Positions 54,837 to 63,045 of a stretch of 64,000 bases of DNA are shown piece by piece (within the stretch, counting starts at the first letter, position 1; the number at the start of each line of letters is the position of its first letter). The position numbers and the translations under genes are program-made. Below the pieces are notes generated by a model. That model was not told the origin of the DNA and did not search any database. It worked only from the letters and a program-made list of their open reading frames with translations. Source of the DNA: Thermodesulfovibrionales bacterium (GTDB lineage: Bacteria; Nitrospirota; Thermodesulfovibrionia; Thermodesulfovibrionales; Dissulfurispiraceae); NCBI GenBank assembly GCA_020062545.1, contig JAGUWD010000003.1, positions 1-64,000 of the forward strand. The letters are read 5' to 3'.

Positions 54837-55453
54837 TACAGCACACAAGAACAAATCTCCTGCTCCTTAAAGAGAAGTCCCGGTCTGTTGAAGACAGCAT
54901 GGGGATTCTTAAAGCTCGGAGGCAGGCATTGATACAGGAGTTTCTTAATACCGCGATGCCGTTTATCAGGTCGAGGGATGAAATCAGAAACATCTATGGA
55001 AAGGCTATCGAGGAACTTTCACTTAGCCTCGGATACGAGGGGAAGGACAATATAGAGTCCATCACTTTTGCAGCGAAAAGGGATATGAGCGTTGAGATAA
55101 CAGAAAGGAGCATTTGGGGCTTGAGATACAGGGATGTAGTAACACACGAGACAGCAGTGAGAATGCCTGATGAGAGGGGATATGATTATTTCTCTACAAC
55201 GCCTCATCTTGAGGAGTGCATTAATGGCTTTGAAAGGATTTTAGAGTCAATGCTTGAGCTTGCAGCCTTTGAAAGCAAATTAAAAAGACTCGGGGATGAG
55301 ATTTTAAAGACAACAAGAAAGATAAGGGTACTTGAGGAGCGGGTTTTGCCCGATCTGAAAAACAAGATTAAGGCCATATCGCAATACCTCGGCGAAAGAG
55401 AAAGGGAATCGTATTACCGCCTGAAGGTCTTTAAAAACAGGAATTCGGGTTGA
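54833..55453 (+). CDS. V-type ATP synthase subunit D
   Basis: A 206-residue helical protein starting with the D-subunit pattern [33 protein letters not shown] (in the family: LKxxLxxAxxGxxLLKxKRDAL) and ending with a long coiled coil (about 150-200, [21 protein letters not shown]). It is the rotating shaft inside the A/B head. Last gene of the operon; the ileS promoter starts inside its stop codon. Confidence 0.92.
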   Translation: MIQHTRTNLLLLKEKSRSVEDSMGILKARRQALIQEFLNTAMPFIRSRDEIRNIYGKAIEELSLSLGYEGKDNIESITFAAKRDMSVEITERSIWGLRYRDVVTHETAVRMPDERGYDYFSTTPHLEECINGFERILESMLELAAFESKLKRLGDEILKTTRKIRVLEERVLPDLKNKIKAISQYLGERERESYYRLKVFKNRNSG

Positions 55454-55479
55454 CAATAAAAACCCTTTAGTGGTAATTT
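55450..55479 (+). promoter_or_regulatory. Promoter of ileS
   Basis: TTGACA (55450-55455), 18-base spacer, TAATTT (55474-55479) with an upstream TG at 55471-55472 as in extended -10 boxes. It ends 7 bases before the ileS ATG, so a leaderless mRNA is likely. No ribosome site. Confidence 0.6.
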
Positions 55480-55486
55480 TCCTGTT

Positions 55487-58264
55487 ATGCCAATTGATTA
55501 CAAGGATACCCTTAATTTGCCACAAACAGACTTCCCCATGAAGGCAAACCTCAATCAGAGGGAGCCAGAGATGTTGAAGTTATGGGAAGAAAAATCTATC
55601 TATATAAGGCTTCAGGAAAAGAATAAGGGCAATAAGAGCTTTATTCTTCATGACGGGCCGCCTTATGCAAACGGCAATATTCATATAGGCCATGCATTGA
55701 ACAAGATTCTCAAAGACATAATCATCAAATACAAATCTATGCAGGGATATTATTCTCCCTATGTCCCTGGATGGGACTGCCACGGCCTTCCCATAGAGCT
55801 TCAGGTGGATAAGAATCTTGGCGACAAAAAGGAGAGTGTTGATGTCTTACAAAAGAGGCAGCTCTGCAGGGAATATGCTGATAAGTTTGTAAATATTCAG
55901 AGGGATGAGTTTAAGAGGCTCGGCGTATTTGGAGACTGGCAGAGGCCATATCTTACCATGTCTTATGATTATGAGGCATCCATTGTAAGGGAGTTTTTCA
56001 GATTTGTAAAGAACGGCTCTGTCTATAAAGGCAAGAAACCTGTGCACTGGTGTTCTTCATGCGTTACTGCCCTTGCAGAGGCAGAGGTTGAGTATGCAGA
56101 AAAGGAATCTCCTTCTATATTTGTAAGATTTCAGGTCGTAGAAGATGACATTTCAAAGTACCTTCCACAACTGTCAGGCAAAAAGACATATATCGTTATC
56201 TGGACAACTACTCCATGGACGCTTCCTGCAAACCTTGCGCTTGCAGTGCATCCAGAGCTTATTTATGCTGCTGTTGAAGATAATGGAGTAATACATATAG
56301 TTGCAGAGGATAATCTTGAAGGACTGAAAGAAAAGGGTGTGATTAAAGGAAATGTCATGCTTAAGGTTTCAGGTGACAAACTCGAAGGCATGAGGGCAAG
56401 ACATCCTTTTATAGACAGGGAATCAAAGATTATTCTTGGAGATTTTGTTACTGTTGGCGAAGGTTCTGGCATTGTTCATATTGCACCAGGCCATGGCGAA
56501 GACGACTACGAGGCAGGCCTTAAATACGGACTTGATATATATGCACCTGTTGATGACAGAGGCAAATTTACAAAACATGTCCCTGAATTCGAGGGTCAGT
56601 TTGTCTTTAAGGCAAATGAAGGAATCATAGAAACACTGAAACAAAAGAGTGCCCTTTTAGGAGTTGATAAAATCAGGCATTCATATCCTCACTGCTGGAG
56701 ATGCAAAAAGCCCGTCATATTCAGGGCAACTGCCCAGTGGTTCATATCTATGGAAAAGAGGAATCTCAGGCAGAAATGCCTGAAGGAGATAGAGAGGGTT
56801 GAATGGATTCCATCATGGGGCAGGGAGAGAATATACGGAATGGTCTCAAACAGGCCGGACTGGTGTATTTCGAGGCAGAGGTCATGGGGAGTGCCCATAA
56901 CACTTATCACATGCGAAGACTGCGGAGCATTTCTCGATGATGAAGAATTGTTCAACAAAATAGTGAAACTTACAGAGCAGGGAGGTGCTGATATCTGGTT
57001 TAAGGCTGATGTCAAAGACCTGCTGAAAGACGGCTATAAATGCAGATGCGGCAGTACATCTTTTAAGAAGGAAATGGATATTTTAGATGTATGGTTCGAT
57101 TCAGGCGTTAGCCATGCAGCGGTTCTGGAAAGGGATGAAAGGCTCTCATGGCCTGCTGAAATGTATCTTGAAGGAAGCGACCAGCACAGGGGATGGTTTC
57201 AGAGTTCGCTTCTTGCATCTGTTGGCACAAGGGAAAAGGCACCTTACAACATAGTCCTTACACATGGATTTACTGTTGACGGCCAGGGAAAGAAGATGTC
57301 AAAGTCTCTCGGGAATGTTATAGCGCCGCAGGAGGTTATAAAAGCCAATGGCGCAGATATTCTCAGATTATGGGTCTCTGCAGAGGATTACCGTGACGAT
57401 GTAAGGCTTTCAAAGGAGATAATAAACAGGCTTACAGAGGCATACAGGAAGATAAGGAATACAGGGAGATTCCTCTTAGGCAATATCTATGATTATGATG
57501 GAAAGGATTACAGCAATGACCTTCTTGAAATAGACAAATGGGCGATGTCGAGGCTCCAGGGTCTTATAAAAAAAGTTACGGGGGCATACGAAGATTTCAA
57601 TTTTCACGAGGCATTTCATTCCATTTACAACTTCTGCATTGTTGATATGAGTTCCTTCTATCTTGATATACTGAAAGACCGTCTTTACACGTTCAGAAAA
57701 GATTCTAAAGAGAGGCGTGCAGCCCAGTGGGTCATGCATCGGATATTGACGGACATGACAAGGCTTATGGCGCCTGTTCTATCATTTACAGCAGAAGAGA
57801 TATGGGGTTATATCCCTGATAAAAAAGAGGAGAGCGTTTTTTTGGCAGGATTTCCGGAATCGAATGAACAATTTTCAGATGAGGCTCTCGAAAAGAGATG
57901 GGAGAAACTTATCACGATAAGAGACGAGGCCAATAAAGCGCTTGAGATAAAGAGAAAGGACAAATTTATCGGCAATGCCCTTGAGGCAAAACTCGTATTC
58001 TATCTGCCTGATGAAGAGTTTAATCTCTTACAGGCCTATAAAAACTTTCTGCCTGCACTTTTCATTGTCTCGGCAGTTGAGATATATCCAGCCAGCCAGA
58101 AGACAGGTGAGGTTTATGAAAGCACGGAGATTAAAAACATGTTCATAAAAGTCGAAAAGGCATCCGGGCAGAAGTGCGAAAGGTGCTGGAACTGGAGCGA
58201 ATCCGTTGGTAAATTCGAAGCTCATCCTCAGATCTGCGAGAGATGCTATAATGCAATTAAATGA
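55487..58264 (+). CDS. ileS: Isoleucyl-tRNA synthetase
   Basis: A 925-residue class I synthetase. HIGH-type motif GNIHIGHALNKILKDI, the editing domain (about 200-400; TTPWTLPANLALAVHPEL), the KMSKS motif GKKMSKSLGN near residue 605 and a C-terminal zinc finger (CERCWNW and CERCYNAI) are all present. It is the bacterial type with the C-terminal zinc site. lspA overlaps its stop (ATGA). Confidence 0.98.
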   Translation: MPIDYKDTLNLPQTDFPMKANLNQREPEMLKLWEEKSIYIRLQEKNKGNKSFILHDGPPYANGNIHIGHALNKILKDIIIKYKSMQGYYSPYVPGWDCHGLPIELQVDKNLGDKKESVDVLQKRQLCREYADKFVNIQRDEFKRLGVFGDWQRPYLTMSYDYEASIVREFFRFVKNGSVYKGKKPVHWCSSCVTALAEAEVEYAEKESPSIFVRFQVVEDDISKYLPQLSGKKTYIVIWTTTPWTLPANLALAVHPELIYAAVEDNGVIHIVAEDNLEGLKEKGVIKGNVMLKVSGDKLEGMRARHPFIDRESKIILGDFVTVGEGSGIVHIAPGHGEDDYEAGLKYGLDIYAPVDDRGKFTKHVPEFEGQFVFKANEGIIETLKQKSALLGVDKIRHSYPHCWRCKKPVIFRATAQWFISMEKRNLRQKCLKEIERVEWIPSWGRERIYGMVSNRPDWCISRQRSWGVPITLITCEDCGAFLDDEELFNKIVKLTEQGGADIWFKADVKDLLKDGYKCRCGSTSFKKEMDILDVWFDSGVSHAAVLERDERLSWPAEMYLEGSDQHRGWFQSSLLASVGTREKAPYNIVLTHGFTVDGQGKKMSKSLGNVIAPQEVIKANGADILRLWVSAEDYRDDVRLSKEIINRLTEAYRKIRNTGRFLLGNIYDYDGKDYSNDLLEIDKWAMSRLQGLIKKVTGAYEDFNFHEAFHSIYNFCIVDMSSFYLDILKDRLYTFRKDSKERRAAQWVMHRILTDMTRLMAPVLSFTAEEIWGYIPDKKEESVFLAGFPESNEQFSDEALEKRWEKLITIRDEANKALEIKRKDKFIGNALEAKLVFYLPDEEFNLLQAYKNFLPALFIVSAVEIYPASQKTGEVYESTEIKNMFIKVEKASGQKCERCWNWSESVGKFEAHPQICERCYNAIK

Positions 58265-58740
58265 CGAAACTCCGTTACTCCATTACTCCACAATATGCTT
58301 TTCTTATTGCTCTTATTATCTTTATCCTCGACCAAACTACTAAATACCTTATAAAGAGCTATGTTAGTCCGTATGAGATTATAAGAGTATTGCCTTTTTT
58401 CAATATCGTCTATGTAGAGAATATCGGCTCTGCATTTGGAATGTTTAAAAGCCTCGGCAATGTTTTCTTTATAATAGTTGCAGCACTGGCTATGGTTTTC
58501 GTATCAATCCTTATCATCAAAGATAAAGACAACAGGTTAAGCTTTTCCCTCATACTCGGCGGTGCTGCAGGAAATCTTACGGACAGGATTATCCGCGGCT
58601 ATGTCATAGACTTTCTCGATATGTATGTGGGCAGATACCACTGGCCTGCATTCAACGTGGCTGATTCAGCACTGACAATAGGGATATTCCTGATTGCTCT
58701 CGGATTATTTTTTGAATATAAAAAAACTGAAGAAAAATAG
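58261..58740 (+). CDS. lspA: Lipoprotein signal peptidase (signal peptidase II)
   Basis: A 159-residue membrane peptidase with four helices. It has the conserved LDQTTKYLI, the FNIVYVENIGSAFGM region, GGAAGNLTDRIIRGYVIDFLDMY with the first catalytic Asp, and FNVADSALTIGIF with the second. It removes signal peptides from lipoproteins such as the 9-heme cytochrome and RlpA in this window. The first ten residues (TKLRYSITPQ) come from three octamers at 58269-58292. Confidence 0.96.
   Translation: MTKLRYSITPQYAFLIALIIFILDQTTKYLIKSYVSPYEIIRVLPFFNIVYVENIGSAFGMFKSLGNVFFIIVAALAMVFVSILIIKDKDNRLSFSLILGGAAGNLTDRIIRGYVIDFLDMYVGRYHWPAFNVADSALTIGIFLIALGLFFEYKKTEEK
58269..58292. repeat. Three octamers at the lspA start
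   Basis: ACTCCGTT, ACTCCATT, ACTCCACA in perfect register, just after the lspA start codon. Confidence 0.65.
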
Positions 58741-58748
58741 TGCAATAT

Positions 58749-58777
58749 TTGACTGTAAATTTTCTCCATGATATTCT
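58749..58777 (+). promoter_or_regulatory. Promoter of pdhA
   Basis: TTGACT (58749-58754), exactly 17 bases, TATTCT (58772-58777). It ends 7 bases before ATG 58785; no ribosome site, so probably leaderless. Confidence 0.7.
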
Positions 58778-58784
58778 TTAATTG

Positions 58785-59840
58785 ATGCCTGAAAGAATAA
58801 TAGAATCATTCAATATAAAGCGACTCGATATCCTCGATGATAATGGAAATGCGGATGAATCCCTCACGCCTTCCCTGTCAGACTCTGAAATAAAGAGAAT
58901 CTATGAACTGCTCACCCTCTCGCGAACCTTTGACCATCACGCATTAAGCCTCCAGAGGGAGGGACGCATGGGCACATATGCATCCATTTTGGGTCAGGAG
59001 GCATCACAGATCGGAAGCGCCTTTGCCATAAAAAAATCTGATTGGATATTTCCGTCATTCAGGGAGATGGGTGTTTATATAACTATGGGCTATCCAGTTC
59101 ATATGCTCTTTCAGTACTGGTCAGGAGACGAGAGGGGAATGAAATGCCCGGATGATCTTAATATATTTCCATTGGCTGTCCCTGTTGGCACGCAGGTGCC
59201 TCATGCTGTCGGCGCTGCAATGGCTGCAAAATACAAAAAGGACAAAGTAGCAGTAGTCTGTTATTTCGGAGACGGAGGCACATCAAAAGGTGATTTCCAT
59301 GAAGGCTTCAATATGGCAGGAGTATTCAAATTGCCTGTGGTTTTCATCTGCCAGAACAACCAGTGGGCAATATCGGTGCCGAGGGAAAAACAGACCGCAT
59401 CAAAGACCCTTGCACAAAAGGCATTTGCTTATGGTTTTGAAGGCATTCAGGTTGACGGCAATGATGTATTAGCTGTTTATAAGGCAACAAAGGAGGCATT
59501 GGATAAGGCAAGGAATGGCGGAGGCCCCACATTCATAGAATGTTTTACATATAGAATGGGAGACCATACAACAGCGGATGATGCATCGAGGTATCGTTCA
59601 AAGGAAGAGGTCGAGGCATGGAAGGCCAAAGACCCAATTTTGAGACTGAAATTATTTATGGAGAGAAATGGATTATGGACAGAGCAATATCAAAAAGAGG
59701 TTGAGGAAAAATCAAGGGATATGATTGATGAGGCTGTTAAAAAAGAGGAGGCAATAGAGCGGCCACATCCAGAAGATATGTTTGCATATACTTATGAAAG
59801 TCTTACACAAAGGCAGATAAGAGAGATGAGGGATTTCTAA
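58785..59840 (+). CDS. pdhA: Pyruvate dehydrogenase E1 component, alpha subunit
   Basis: A 351-residue thiamine-diphosphate enzyme subunit (ATG 58785; a TTG directly before it is possible). It shows the E1-alpha pattern: YASILGQEASQIGSAFAI, FPSFREMGVYITMGYP, the cofactor motif GDGGTSKGDFHEGFNMAGV ending in the QNNQWAISVPR segment, and TYRMGDHTTADD. With PdhB it decarboxylates pyruvate (a branched-chain 2-oxo acid is a less likely substrate). pdhB follows after 1 base. Confidence 0.93.
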   Translation: MPERIIESFNIKRLDILDDNGNADESLTPSLSDSEIKRIYELLTLSRTFDHHALSLQREGRMGTYASILGQEASQIGSAFAIKKSDWIFPSFREMGVYITMGYPVHMLFQYWSGDERGMKCPDDLNIFPLAVPVGTQVPHAVGAAMAAKYKKDKVAVVCYFGDGGTSKGDFHEGFNMAGVFKLPVVFICQNNQWAISVPREKQTASKTLAQKAFAYGFEGIQVDGNDVLAVYKATKEALDKARNGGGPTFIECFTYRMGDHTTADDASRYRSKEEVEAWKAKDPILRLKLFMERNGLWTEQYQKEVEEKSRDMIDEAVKKEEAIERPHPEDMFAYTYESLTQRQIREMRDF

Positions 59841-59841
59841 T

Positions 59842-60816
59842 ATGCCCCAGAACTCAAAAAAATTAAATATGGTTCAGGCAATAAACCTTGCATTGAAAGA
59901 GGAGATGCAGAGGGACAGCAGTGTTGTCATCCTCGGCGAGGATGTGGGCAGGTATGGAGGCGTTTTTAGAATTACAGAAGGATTACTGGAATTATTTGGA
60001 GAAGAAAGGGTTATAGATACCCCACTTGCTGAATCTGTTATTGTGGGCGCTGCCATAGGAATGGCTGCATATGGATTAAAGCCTGTTGCAGAGATTCAGT
60101 TTATGGGGTTTATCTATCCTGCAATTGACCAGATATTTTCCCATGCATCGCGGATTCGCAATAGAACAAGGGGAAGGTTCACATGCCCGATGGTGGTCAG
60201 GACTCCTTATGGCGCAGGAATAAAGGCTCCAGACCTTCATTCAGAAAGCACAGAGGCATTGTTTTGCCATATGCCTGGGGTGAAGGTTGTTGTGCCATCA
60301 TCGCCTTATAATGCAAAGGGGTTGCTTATTTCATCCATCAGAGACCCTGACCCTGTGATTTTTCTTGAATCAACGAGGCTTTATCGCCTCATAAAAGAAG
60401 ATGTCCCCGAAGGAGAATATACTGTCCCGCTCGGCAGGGCAAGGATCGTTCAAGAAGGGAAGGATGTTACGGTTATTGCATGGGGGAGCATGCTCCACAG
60501 GGTGCTTCAGGCAGTGGAGGAGTTTAATGCAGAGGTAATAGATTTAATGACCCTCAACCCGCTCGATGAAGAGACAATATTCAAATCAGTGAAAAAGACA
60601 GGAAGGGTTGTCATTGTTCACGAAGCGCCAAAAACCTGCGGATTTGGCGCAGAGCTTTCAGCGACCATTGCAGAGGATGCAATGCTATATTTAAAAGCTC
60701 CGATCATAAGGGTTACGGGATATGATGTTGTTATGCCACTTCCAAAACTCGAGGACTATTACATACCCACGGTAGAGAGGATAAAAAAGGGGATTGAAGA
60801 GGTAATGAGGTATTAG
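59842..60816 (+). CDS. pdhB: Pyruvate dehydrogenase E1 component, beta subunit
   Basis: A 324-residue transketolase-like subunit. GEDVGRYGGVFRITEGL, DTPLAESVIVGAAIGMAAYG, AEIQFMGFIYPAIDQI and the C-terminal HEAPKTCGFGAELSATI region are typical of E1-beta. It forms the heterotetramer with PdhA. The ribosome site GAGGGA lies in the pdhA end. Its 3' end overlaps the convergent TraB/GumN gene by 4 bases. Confidence 0.95.
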   Translation: MPQNSKKLNMVQAINLALKEEMQRDSSVVILGEDVGRYGGVFRITEGLLELFGEERVIDTPLAESVIVGAAIGMAAYGLKPVAEIQFMGFIYPAIDQIFSHASRIRNRTRGRFTCPMVVRTPYGAGIKAPDLHSESTEALFCHMPGVKVVVPSSPYNAKGLLISSIRDPDPVIFLESTRLYRLIKEDVPEGEYTVPLGRARIVQEGKDVTVIAWGSMLHRVLQAVEEFNAEVIDLMTLNPLDEETIFKSVKKTGRVVIVHEAPKTCGFGAELSATIAEDAMLYLKAPIIRVTGYDVVMPLPKLEDYYIPTVERIKKGIEEVMRY

Positions 60817-61709
60817 TTTTGCTCAACAGAATACCCTTTGTCCATAAGCGCCCTGACGATTCCCCTGTCTCCGATAAGATGTGCCGCACCCACAACCACG
60901 AAATAGGTTTCCCCTGTTCTCAGAAATTCTTCTATACGCGATATCATGCGTCTGTTTCTTTCATAGATCAATTTTTCGTAAATCGGAGCCAATTGCGCAT
61001 CGCCGGAGTTCCCCTTCGATATTAATAACTCCATGCCCTTTGTGTCTCCGGATTTCCATGTATGCAGTAATTGTTCCATTTCCTGACGGATAGTTTTTAT
61101 GTCCTTTAACGTATAAAGCAGAAACAGTTCCTGTTCTCTGTCGGAAAAAGAAGAAAGAAGCCTTATCTGATAATCAACGCTCTCAAGCTCTATTATTCTC
61201 TTCCCTCCAGCCCTTGAAAGAAAGTGCATGTCTATGCCGTCAGCGGGAGTAAACCCAAGTTTTAAGAGTTCTAAGGATGATAATGTTAACGAAATGATCC
61301 ATGTCTTCTGTTTATTGATCATCTGGATGGGGATGCCGAGCCTTTCTGTCTCTTTTTTTATGAGATCATAGGTCTCTCTTGAAACATGTCTGTCAAGCGT
61401 ATCGCTGCCGGGATAATAGGCATTGGCCATGAGCCTCTGGATATCTGCCTTTGCAGCATCATTGATATTTGCCTCTACCACAAGGATATTCGATTTCTTG
61501 AATGCATCCTCGATTTTGCTGTCCAGAGGATAGATGTCCTTTCTCATAAAGTGTACAGATCCCAATAAATAAACAGTAGCTGTGTTTGATTGAACCTTCC
61601 AGAGAAAGTTCTTTTTGTCCTGAGAAACAGCATCCTGGACATGGACGAACAGATTGAGGAGAAGAAGAATTAAAACTATATGCAAAGATCTGTTTGCAAG
61701 TTTTTTCAT
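60813..61709 (-). CDS. TraB/GumN-family protein
   Basis: A 298-residue protein; ATG 61709 has AAAGGAG 9 bases upstream. An N-terminal signal or anchor helix (about 8-24) is followed by the TraB/GumN domain with its two conserved GxxH-type motifs, VYLLGSVHF near the start and VVVGAAHLIGDRGIV near the end, plus conserved Glu residues between them. The family resembles Tiki metalloproteases, so a periplasmic protease role is possible but unproven. It is read against the pdh genes and separates pdhB from pdhC. Confidence 0.85.
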   Translation of the reverse strand: MKKLANRSLHIVLILLLLNLFVHVQDAVSQDKKNFLWKVQSNTATVYLLGSVHFMRKDIYPLDSKIEDAFKKSNILVVEANINDAAKADIQRLMANAYYPGSDTLDRHVSRETYDLIKKETERLGIPIQMINKQKTWIISLTLSSLELLKLGFTPADGIDMHFLSRAGGKRIIELESVDYQIRLLSSFSDREQELFLLYTLKDIKTIRQEMEQLLHTWKSGDTKGMELLISKGNSGDAQLAPIYEKLIYERNRRMISRIEEFLRTGETYFVVVGAAHLIGDRGIVRALMDKGYSVEQN

Positions 61710-61848
61710 GGTTATAACTCCTTTCACGCTTTAGAACAGTATAACATACCATGCCTGCTTTGCTTCCGTGGATGCCTGGTTACAATATTGACTGTACCCA
61801 TCGTGCATGTTATTCTTTTTATCAAGAAATAAATAAAAGGGAGATATT

Positions 61849-63021
61849 ATGCCGTTTGACTTTGTATTGCCGGATCTTGGCGAAGGTATAACAGAGGGTG
61901 AGGTAAGAAAATGGCTTGTAAAGGAAGGAGATGCTATAGAAGAGCACCAGACTATTCTCGAAATAGAGACCGACAAGGCAATTGTTGAAGTGCCTTCTCC
62001 AAAAAAGGGGAGGGTATTGAAAATTAATAAAGACATCGGCGATACGGCAAAGGTCGGAGAGGTATTAATGACCATTGCAGAAGAAGGCGAGGCTGTTGAA
62101 GAAAAAACAAAGGCCGAAGAAAGGCCAAAGTCCGTTTCTGTTGTTGGTGTCCTTCCTGAAGAGGAGGAGATACTTGCAACCCCGGCAGTAAGGGCGATGG
62201 CTAAAGAGCTTGGGGTTAAAATTGAAACCATTAAAGGCTCTGGTCCTGGCGGAAGCATTACAAAAGAGGATGTCATCGAGGCATCTGAAAAGGCAAAAAA
62301 GGCAGAAGACCAGTATGGAGTTATAGAAAGAATACCTGTTAGGGGATTGCGAAGGACGATAGCAAAAAATTTAATTGCTTCACAAAAAACTACTGCTTTC
62401 GTAACAGGAATGGATGAGGCAGATATTACAGAATTATGGAACTTGCGTGAGCGTGAAAAGAAAGCTATGATCGACAAGGGCATTCATCTGACCTTCTTGC
62501 CGTTTTTCATAAAGGCTGTGCATCATGCCCTTGCCGAACATCCATTGCTCAATGCCTCTGTAGATGAGGAAAAAGAGGAGATCATCATTAAGAAATATTA
62601 CAATATCGGTATTGCAGTTGATACGCCTGACGGCCTCATGGTTCCTGTAATAAAAGATGCCGATAAAAAGACGATTCTTGAGCTTGCAAAGGAAATACAG
62701 GATTTGAGCCAGAAGGCAAGGGATAGGAAGATAAAACTTGAGGAGATGAAGGGAAGCACATTTACTATAACGAATTACGGACACTTCGGAGGTACTTTCG
62801 CAACGCCTATCATTAATTATCCTGATGTTGCAATCCTTGGCACAGGGAAAATTTCAGAAAAGCCATGGGTAAAGGATGGACAAATTGCTATAAGAAAAAT
62901 TCTTCCACTTTCTCTGACATTTGACCACAGGGTAACTGACGGAGTTGATTCAGCAAAGTTTTTGTCAAAGGTGATTCAATACCTCGAAGATCCGGCATTG
63001 CTGTTTATAGAGAGCGCATAA
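61849..63021 (+). CDS. pdhC: Dihydrolipoamide acetyltransferase (E2 of the pyruvate dehydrogenase complex)
   Basis: A 390-residue protein with AAGGGAG before the ATG. One lipoyl domain (1-80) with the lipoyl Lys in IETDKAIVEV (about residue 44), a flexible linker, a peripheral-subunit-binding domain (ATPAVRAMAKELGVK, about 107-145) and the catalytic acyltransferase domain ending in the LTFDHRVTDGVDSAKFL active-site motif. It transfers the acetyl group made by PdhAB to CoA. The E3 gene is not in the window. Confidence 0.94.
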   Translation: MPFDFVLPDLGEGITEGEVRKWLVKEGDAIEEHQTILEIETDKAIVEVPSPKKGRVLKINKDIGDTAKVGEVLMTIAEEGEAVEEKTKAEERPKSVSVVGVLPEEEEILATPAVRAMAKELGVKIETIKGSGPGGSITKEDVIEASEKAKKAEDQYGVIERIPVRGLRRTIAKNLIASQKTTAFVTGMDEADITELWNLREREKKAMIDKGIHLTFLPFFIKAVHHALAEHPLLNASVDEEKEEIIIKKYYNIGIAVDTPDGLMVPVIKDADKKTILELAKEIQDLSQKARDRKIKLEEMKGSTFTITNYGHFGGTFATPIINYPDVAILGTGKISEKPWVKDGQIAIRKILPLSLTFDHRVTDGVDSAKFLSKVIQYLEDPALLFIESA

Positions 63022-63045
63022 GATGAGGCAGGATATAGTGAAAAT

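Noticed and set aside
55454-55486. T-box riboswitch before ileS
   Set aside because: Only 33 bases separate the operon end from ileS and they hold a promoter; there is no room for a T-box.
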